From contig NZ_ML775959.1 in assembly GCF_009769385.1 (NCBI RefSeq), positions 248,001-312,000 on the forward strand: a stretch of 64,000 nucleotides of DNA. The letters are read 5' to 3'. The translations under genes and the position numbers were made by a program. The DNA is from Saccharothrix deserti (GTDB lineage Bacteria > Actinomycetota > Actinomycetes > Mycobacteriales > Pseudonocardiaceae). This document shows, piece after piece, positions 60,088 through 64,000 of this stretch (the first letter of the stretch is position 1; every line of letters starts with the position of its first letter). The notes beneath the pieces were generated by a model. It was given only the letters and a program-made list of their open reading frames with translations. It ran no database searches and was not told the origin of the DNA.

Positions 60088-60969
60088 ATGAAGGGCATCA
60101 TCCTGGCCGGCGGGGCCGGCACACGGCTACACCCCATTACCCTGGCCTCGTCCAAACAACTCCTCCCGGTCGGCGACAAGCCGATGATCTACTATCCGCT
60201 GACCGTGCTGATGCTCGCCGGAATCCGCGAAATCCTGCTCATTTCGACACCGGCCGACATCCCGCAATTCCGCAGGCTGCTCGGTGACGGCAGCCGGTTC
60301 GGGCTGCACGTCGAGTACGCGGAGCAGCCGGAGCCGAACGGCATCGCGGCGGCGTTCGTCATCGGCGCGGACTTCGTCGGCGACAGCCCGGTCGCGCTCG
60401 TGCTGGGCGACAACATCTTCCACGGCCACGCGTTCTCCGACGTGCTGGCCGAGCACGTGCGGGACGTGGACGGCTGCGTGCTGTTCGGCTACCCGGTGCA
60501 CGACCCGCACCGCTACGGGGTCGGCGTGACCGACGAGTCCGGCCGGCTCGTGGCGATCGACGAGAAACCGGAACGGCCCCGGTCCAACCGGGCCATCACG
60601 GGCCTCTACCTCTACGACAACGACGTGCTGGACATCGCCAAGAACCTGCGCCCCTCGGCGCGCGGCGAACTGGAGATCACCGACCTCAACCGCGTGTACC
60701 TGGAGCGCGGCAAGGCCGAGCTGGTCGACCTCGGCCGGGGGTTCGCCTGGCTGGACACCGGGACCGTGGAGTCGTTGCTCCAGGCCGGCCAGTACGTGTT
60801 GACGCTGCAACAGCGCCAGGGCGTGCGCATCGCGTGCGTGGAGGAGGTGGCGCTGCGGATGGGGTTCATCGACGCGGACGCCTGCCACCGGTTGGGGCAG
60901 GAGCAGGCGAACTCGGACTACGGCCGTTACGTCATGGACATCGCCCGGGAGTTCCAGGCCGGCGTGTGA
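60088..60969 (+). CDS. rfbA: Glucose-1-phosphate thymidylyltransferase
   Basis: The 293-aa enzyme makes dTDP-glucose, the entry step of deoxysugar pathways. Motifs: KGIILAGGAGTRLHPITLAS (nucleotide loop), KPMIYYPLTVLMLAGI, LVLGDNIFHG (metal Asp), and DEKPERPRSNRAITGLY. The length is normal for the RmlA/RfbA family. ATG 60088 has GAGGAG upstream. The next enzyme, the 4,6-dehydratase (rfbB), is not in the window. A hairpin terminator follows at 60972. Confidence 0.95.
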   Translation: MKGIILAGGAGTRLHPITLASSKQLLPVGDKPMIYYPLTVLMLAGIREILLISTPADIPQFRRLLGDGSRFGLHVEYAEQPEPNGIAAAFVIGADFVGDSPVALVLGDNIFHGHAFSDVLAEHVRDVDGCVLFGYPVHDPHRYGVGVTDESGRLVAIDEKPERPRSNRAITGLYLYDNDVLDIAKNLRPSARGELEITDLNRVYLERGKAELVDLGRGFAWLDTGTVESLLQAGQYVLTLQQRQGVRIACVEEVALRMGFIDADACHRLGQEQANSDYGRYVMDIAREFQAGV

Positions 60970-60971
60970 GC

Positions 60972-61003
60972 CCTCGTGGGTGTGTTCCCGCGCACCCACG
61001 AGG
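60972..61003. terminator. Bidirectional terminator
   Basis: CCTCGTGGGTG (60972-60982) pairs perfectly with CACCCACGAGG (60993-61003), loop 10 nt, between the convergent rfbA and epimerase genes. Confidence 0.88.
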
Positions 61004-61008
61004 CGGCG

Positions 61009-61650
61009 TCAGGCCCCGTGTCGGGCTTCGCGTCGGGCTTCGTGTCGGGCCTCGTAGAGCTTGCGCTCGATCGCCAGGCAGTCGGCGTACTGCGGCAGGA
61101 TCCCCTGCTCGTCCGCCTCCGCGAGGGTGGGCGCGGCGGTGTCGCGATCGGACAGGACCGGCGTGATGCCCTCCGGGATCGGCAGCGCCAACGCGGGGTC
61201 GAGCGGGTGCAGGGCCAGCTCGTTCGCCGCGACGTAGCTGCGCGACAACAGGTAGTGCATCATCGTGTCGTCCTCCAGAGCGACGAACGCGTGCCCGACC
61301 CCGACCGGCAGGTACACGGCGCGGAACGACTCCGCGTCCAGCACCACCGAGTCCCAGCGGCCGAACGTCGGCGACCCCGGTCGGATGTCCACCACGACGT
61401 CCAGTGCGCGGCCACGCGGGCAGTACACGTACTTGGCGGTGCCGAACGGGTTGCGGCTGAAGTGCACGCCGCGCACGACGTCCTTGCGCGAGAGGCTGCA
61501 ACTGGCCTGCCGCACCGGGAAGAGCGGGCGGCCGACCGACTCGGCGAACGGGTCGTGCTGGAACGGCGAGGTGAACAGCCCCCGGTCGTCGGCGAAGACG
61601 TCGGGGGAGAACTCGAAGGCACCGGCGACGGCCAGTTCACGTTTCCGCAT
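61009..61650 (-). CDS. dTDP-4-keto-6-deoxyhexose epimerase (RmlC-like)
   Basis: The 213-aa cupin has the RmlC features RGVHFSRNPFGTAKYVYC (active-site His and Lys) and YLPVGVGHAFVALED (active-site Tyr region). Enzymes of this kind epimerise C-5 (sometimes C-3) of dTDP-4-ketosugars, turning D- into L-sugars; in this pathway it would correspond to EvaD. It begins 3 bp after the methyltransferase stop, so they share a message. The C-terminal tail EARHEARREARHGA arises from a 12-bp tandem repeat. The start codon overlaps no other gene. Confidence 0.92.
   Translation of the reverse strand: MRKRELAVAGAFEFSPDVFADDRGLFTSPFQHDPFAESVGRPLFPVRQASCSLSRKDVVRGVHFSRNPFGTAKYVYCPRGRALDVVVDIRPGSPTFGRWDSVVLDAESFRAVYLPVGVGHAFVALEDDTMMHYLLSRSYVAANELALHPLDPALALPIPEGITPVLSDRDTAAPTLAEADEQGILPQYADCLAIERKLYEARHEARREARHGA
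61018..61053 (-). repeat. 12-bp tandem repeat in the epimerase C-terminus
   Basis: GTGTCGGGCTTC (61018-61029), GCGTCGGGCTTC (61030-61041) and GTGTCGGGCCTC (61042-61053) encode the repeated EARH/EARR tail on the minus strand. Confidence 0.85.
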
Positions 61651-61653
61651 CCG

Positions 61654-62871
61654 TCACACCAGGTGGACTTCGGGCACGTACAGGATCCACTTGCCGCCTG
61701 CCTGCCGGAACTTCTGCTCCTTGGCCATGATCTCCTCGGCGTGGTTCCACGCGAACAGCAGCGCGTAGTCGGGGTACGGGTCCGCGAACGCCTCGGCCGG
61801 CAGGACCGGGATGTGCGTGCCGGGGGTGAGCCTGCCCTGCTTGGCGGGCGTGGTGTCGCACACGTGCGACACCAGATCCGGTCCCAGACCGCAGAAGTTG
61901 GCCACCGTGGCGCTCTTGGCCGTCGCACCGTAGGCCACCACCCGCTTGCCCTCGGCGCGCAGGCGTTCCAGCAGCGCCGTGAGGTCGTCCCGGATGTGCG
62001 TGATCCGCTCGGCCAGCCGGGCGCAGGTCGCGGGCGACGCGAGGTCCCGCGCGACCTCCTCCGCGACCAGCTCGGCCACGGCCGGGTTCGGCGTGCGCTC
62101 GCCCGCGCGGGCGAGGGTGTACCGGACCTCGCCGCCGTGCACCGGCAGCCGCTCGACGTCGACCAGCGCGAAACCGAAGCGCTCGGCCATGGCCCCCACC
62201 GACCGCGCGGTGAACAAGTAGAAGTGCTCGTCGTAGATCTGGTCGAACGACGTCTTCTCGACGATGTCGCCGAAGTACGGGTCCTCGAAGACGAACACGC
62301 CGCCGGGCGCCAGCAGGGCGTCCACCCCGCGCATGATCGAGTCGAGGTAGGGGATGTGGCAGATGGTGTTCGCCGCGTAGATGACGTTCGCCGGACCGTC
62401 GGTGCCCGCGATGTCCCGTGCCGTGGACTCCTCGAAGAAGTCCGTGCGCACGCGGATGCCGTTGCCGCGCGCGACTTCCGCGACGCCGCCGGACGGTTCC
62501 ACGCCCAGGTGCCGCACGCCCGCGTCCGCGACCGTGCGCAGCATGACGCCGTCGTTGCAGCCGATCTCCACGACGAACGGGTCCGGCCCGGTCAGCTCGG
62601 TCTCCAGGAACCGCTGCGCGGTCTGCTGGAAGTGCTTGCGCATCACCGAGGAGCCGGACGAGTGGTAGGGGTAGTCCTGGTGGAACATCCGGTCGCGCGG
62701 GACCTCCTCCACCAGCTGCACCATCGTGCAGGAGCCGCAGACGCCGACGGCTAGCCGGAAGAAGAACTCGTCGTCGGTCTCATGTGGACGGACGAACGCA
62801 TCGGAGAGCGGCTGACGCCCGAAATCGAGGAACTCGTGCAGAGTCGAGTCGCACACGCGGCACTTCGGCAT
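61654..62871 (-). CDS. NDP-hexose C-3 methyltransferase (TylCIII/EvaC family)
   Basis: The 405-aa enzyme has an N-terminal zinc domain (CRVCDS and CGSCTMVQ), a SAM-binding Rossmann domain (FVVEIGCNDGVMLRTVADAG) and the C-terminal domain of sugar C-methyltransferases (VVAYGATAKSATVANFCGLG; FAWNHAEEI). The N-terminal, Rossmann and C-terminal layout is that of TylCIII-type enzymes, which methylate C-3 of dTDP-3-keto or 3-amino sugars. Near HFYLFTARSV lie residues of the active site. It leads the unit with the epimerase and is divergent from the 2,3-dehydratase. ATG 62871 is the conserved start; the frame is open further upstream without support. Confidence 0.92.
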   Translation of the reverse strand: MPKCRVCDSTLHEFLDFGRQPLSDAFVRPHETDDEFFFRLAVGVCGSCTMVQLVEEVPRDRMFHQDYPYHSSGSSVMRKHFQQTAQRFLETELTGPDPFVVEIGCNDGVMLRTVADAGVRHLGVEPSGGVAEVARGNGIRVRTDFFEESTARDIAGTDGPANVIYAANTICHIPYLDSIMRGVDALLAPGGVFVFEDPYFGDIVEKTSFDQIYDEHFYLFTARSVGAMAERFGFALVDVERLPVHGGEVRYTLARAGERTPNPAVAELVAEEVARDLASPATCARLAERITHIRDDLTALLERLRAEGKRVVAYGATAKSATVANFCGLGPDLVSHVCDTTPAKQGRLTPGTHIPVLPAEAFADPYPDYALLFAWNHAEEIMAKEQKFRQAGGKWILYVPEVHLV

Positions 62872-62962
62872 GCGGGCGACGGTACTGTCGGCCGTCCGGG
62901 ACCGACAACCCCTGCTCACGGCCACCGTGCCGGGACGAGCACGGTCCCCTACAACCCCCCTT

Positions 62963-62983
62963 ACCGGCCATTGATTGGTCGGT
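62963..62983. promoter_or_regulatory. Candidate operator between divergent deoxysugar genes
   Basis: ACCGGCCA (62963-62970) and TGGTCGGT (62976-62983) are inverted at 7 of 8 positions with a 5-bp spacer. The site is midway in the 211-bp gap between the C-methyltransferase and 2,3-dehydratase starts. Confidence 0.4.
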
Positions 62984-63082
62984 TCGCGGCGGTAGGGCCT
63001 CCCGGTCGCGCGGTCGGCGTCCATACGCTCCGGAACCGCACCGCACTGATCCGCTGGAACTCCGCTGGAACGGAGCCTTGTC

Positions 63083-64000
63083 GTGACCGAACTCCAGACC
63101 GGCCTGCTTCGGCCGCGCGACCTGACGACCCCGCTGCGCATCGCGGAGTCCGCCTTCGTCGCCGACGGGTCCGTCCTCGGCCTGTCGGACTTCTACGACT
63201 GGTTCCGCACGCGGACGGAGCTCGACGTCGCGCGGGTGACCCGGATCCCGTTCGACCGGTTGCGGCAGTGGAGCTTCCACCCCGACACCGGCGACGTCGT
63301 GCACGACAGCGGCAGGTTCTTCGCCGTCCAGGGCCTGGAGGTGCGCTTCCCCGGCGGACCGGTGCCGGTGTGGGCGCAGCCGATCATCAACCAGCCCGAG
63401 ATGGGCATCCTCGGCATCCTGGTCAAGGAGTTCAACGGTGTGCTGCACTGCCTGATGCAGGCCAAGAACGAGCCGGGCAACCGCAACGGCGTGCAGCTCT
63501 CCCCGACCGTGCAGGCGACCAAGAGCAACTACTCCCGCGTGCACCAGGGCAAGGCCGTGCCGTACCTGGAGTACTTCCGGGACACCTCCGGGCACCACGT
63601 GATCGCGGACGTGCTCCAGTCCGAGCAGGGCGCCTGGTTCTTCCAGAAGCGCAACCGCAACATGGTGGTGGAGACGCGGGACGACGTGGAGGTGCTGGAC
63701 GGGTTCTGCTGGCTGACCATCGGTCAGATGCACCGGCTGCTCGCGGACGAGGACCTGATCAACATGGACTCCCGGACCGTGATGTCCTGCCTGCCGTTCT
63801 CGGCGGCGGACCTGCCCGGCGCCTTCAGCCGGGACGAGGACGACTTCCAGACCGCGGTGCTGCGGTCGTGCAGCGAGGAGTACGGCAGCCTGCACGCGAC
63901 CGGCGACATCCTCAGCTGGATCACCGAGGCCCGCACGCTGCACGGCGTGGAGACGTCCCGGATCCCGCTGGACGAGGTGCGCGACTGGACCCGCACCGAC
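63083..64000 (+). CDS. NDP-hexose 2,3-dehydratase (TylCVI/EvaA family), cut by window end
   Basis: The frame is open from GTG 63083 (CGGAG upstream) to the last base, giving 306 residues of an enzyme normally about 460-490 long. Conserved segments include FYDWFRTRTELDVARVTRIP, WAQPIINQPEMGILGILVK, CLMQAKNEPGN, VQLSPTVQATKSNY and FLPFSAAD-like CLPFSAADLPGAF. The protein consists of two similar halves, and the first is complete here. It removes the C-2 hydroxyl to give a 2-deoxy-3,4-diketo sugar, the step that commits the pathway to 2,6-dideoxy or 2,3,6-trideoxy sugars. It is divergent from the C-methyltransferase. Confidence 0.93.
   Translation, partial: MTELQTGLLRPRDLTTPLRIAESAFVADGSVLGLSDFYDWFRTRTELDVARVTRIPFDRLRQWSFHPDTGDVVHDSGRFFAVQGLEVRFPGGPVPVWAQPIINQPEMGILGILVKEFNGVLHCLMQAKNEPGNRNGVQLSPTVQATKSNYSRVHQGKAVPYLEYFRDTSGHHVIADVLQSEQGAWFFQKRNRNMVVETRDDVEVLDGFCWLTIGQMHRLLADEDLINMDSRTVMSCLPFSAADLPGAFSRDEDDFQTAVLRSCSEEYGSLHATGDILSWITEARTLHGVETSRIPLDEVRDWTRTD

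Overview
This 64 kb window is very GC-rich, with strongly G/C-biased third codon positions. It carries many Tat and Sec secreted carbohydrate-active enzymes with CBM13 (ricin-type) lectin domains, GntR/TetR/LuxR regulators and a deoxysugar/antibiotic-export block. This points to a filamentous actinomycete, most likely of the Pseudonocardiaceae (Saccharothrix/Lentzea/Actinosynnema-like). The genus is an inference; no rRNA or tRNA gene is present to fix it.

Left part (1-15 kb): the tail of a GH29 fucosidase; a secreted jelly-roll lyase behind a perfect DasR-type operator; an SGNH hydrolase; a solitary glgE; a methyltransferase pseudogene; a two-gene toxin/immunity-like pair (860-aa LQRAAGN-tagged protein plus a double-CXXCG protein); and a minus-strand operon of a lyase-like protein, GH97 and GH95 with a clear promoter.

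Middle part (15-33 kb): a TetR regulator divergent from a heterodimeric ABC multidrug exporter; a 1112-aa TIR/STAND/KAP NTPase resembling a defence protein, with an open in-frame extension after its stop; then a probable sialic-acid locus. That locus has an oligopeptide-type ABC transporter (including a permease-ATPase fusion), a GH33 sialidase, a NanA/DapA-family lyase and a GntR regulator. Matching operators sit in front of both transcription units, and an MFS transporter follows.

Plant-cell-wall part (34-54.5 kb): two pectin methylesterases, a CBM13-pectate lyase, and a one-chain membrane protein joining an ECF sigma factor, an HxxxCxxC motif, a transmembrane helix and a PL9-like beta-helix. 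Two tandem LuxR/NTPase regulators, a broken sugar dehydrogenase, a large CBM-interrupted glycosidase and two GH43 arabinan enzymes follow. The last three genes share LacI-type operators. Together these genes would strip methyl esters, cut homogalacturonan and trim arabinan side chains of pectin.

Right part (54.5-64 kb): a DUF998 remnant, a PqqD-like protein, and then a deoxysugar set. The set contains a 4-ketoreductase, a C-3 aminotransferase, a glucose-1-phosphate thymidylyltransferase, an epimerase, a C-methyltransferase and a 2,3-dehydratase cut by the window end, together with a DrrAB-type exporter. The enzyme set matches that for a 3-amino-3-C-methyl-2,3,6-trideoxyhexose (vancosamine/eremosamine type). 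This suggests that the window enters the flank of a glycosylated natural-product cluster. Strong hairpin terminators separate most convergent gene pairs.
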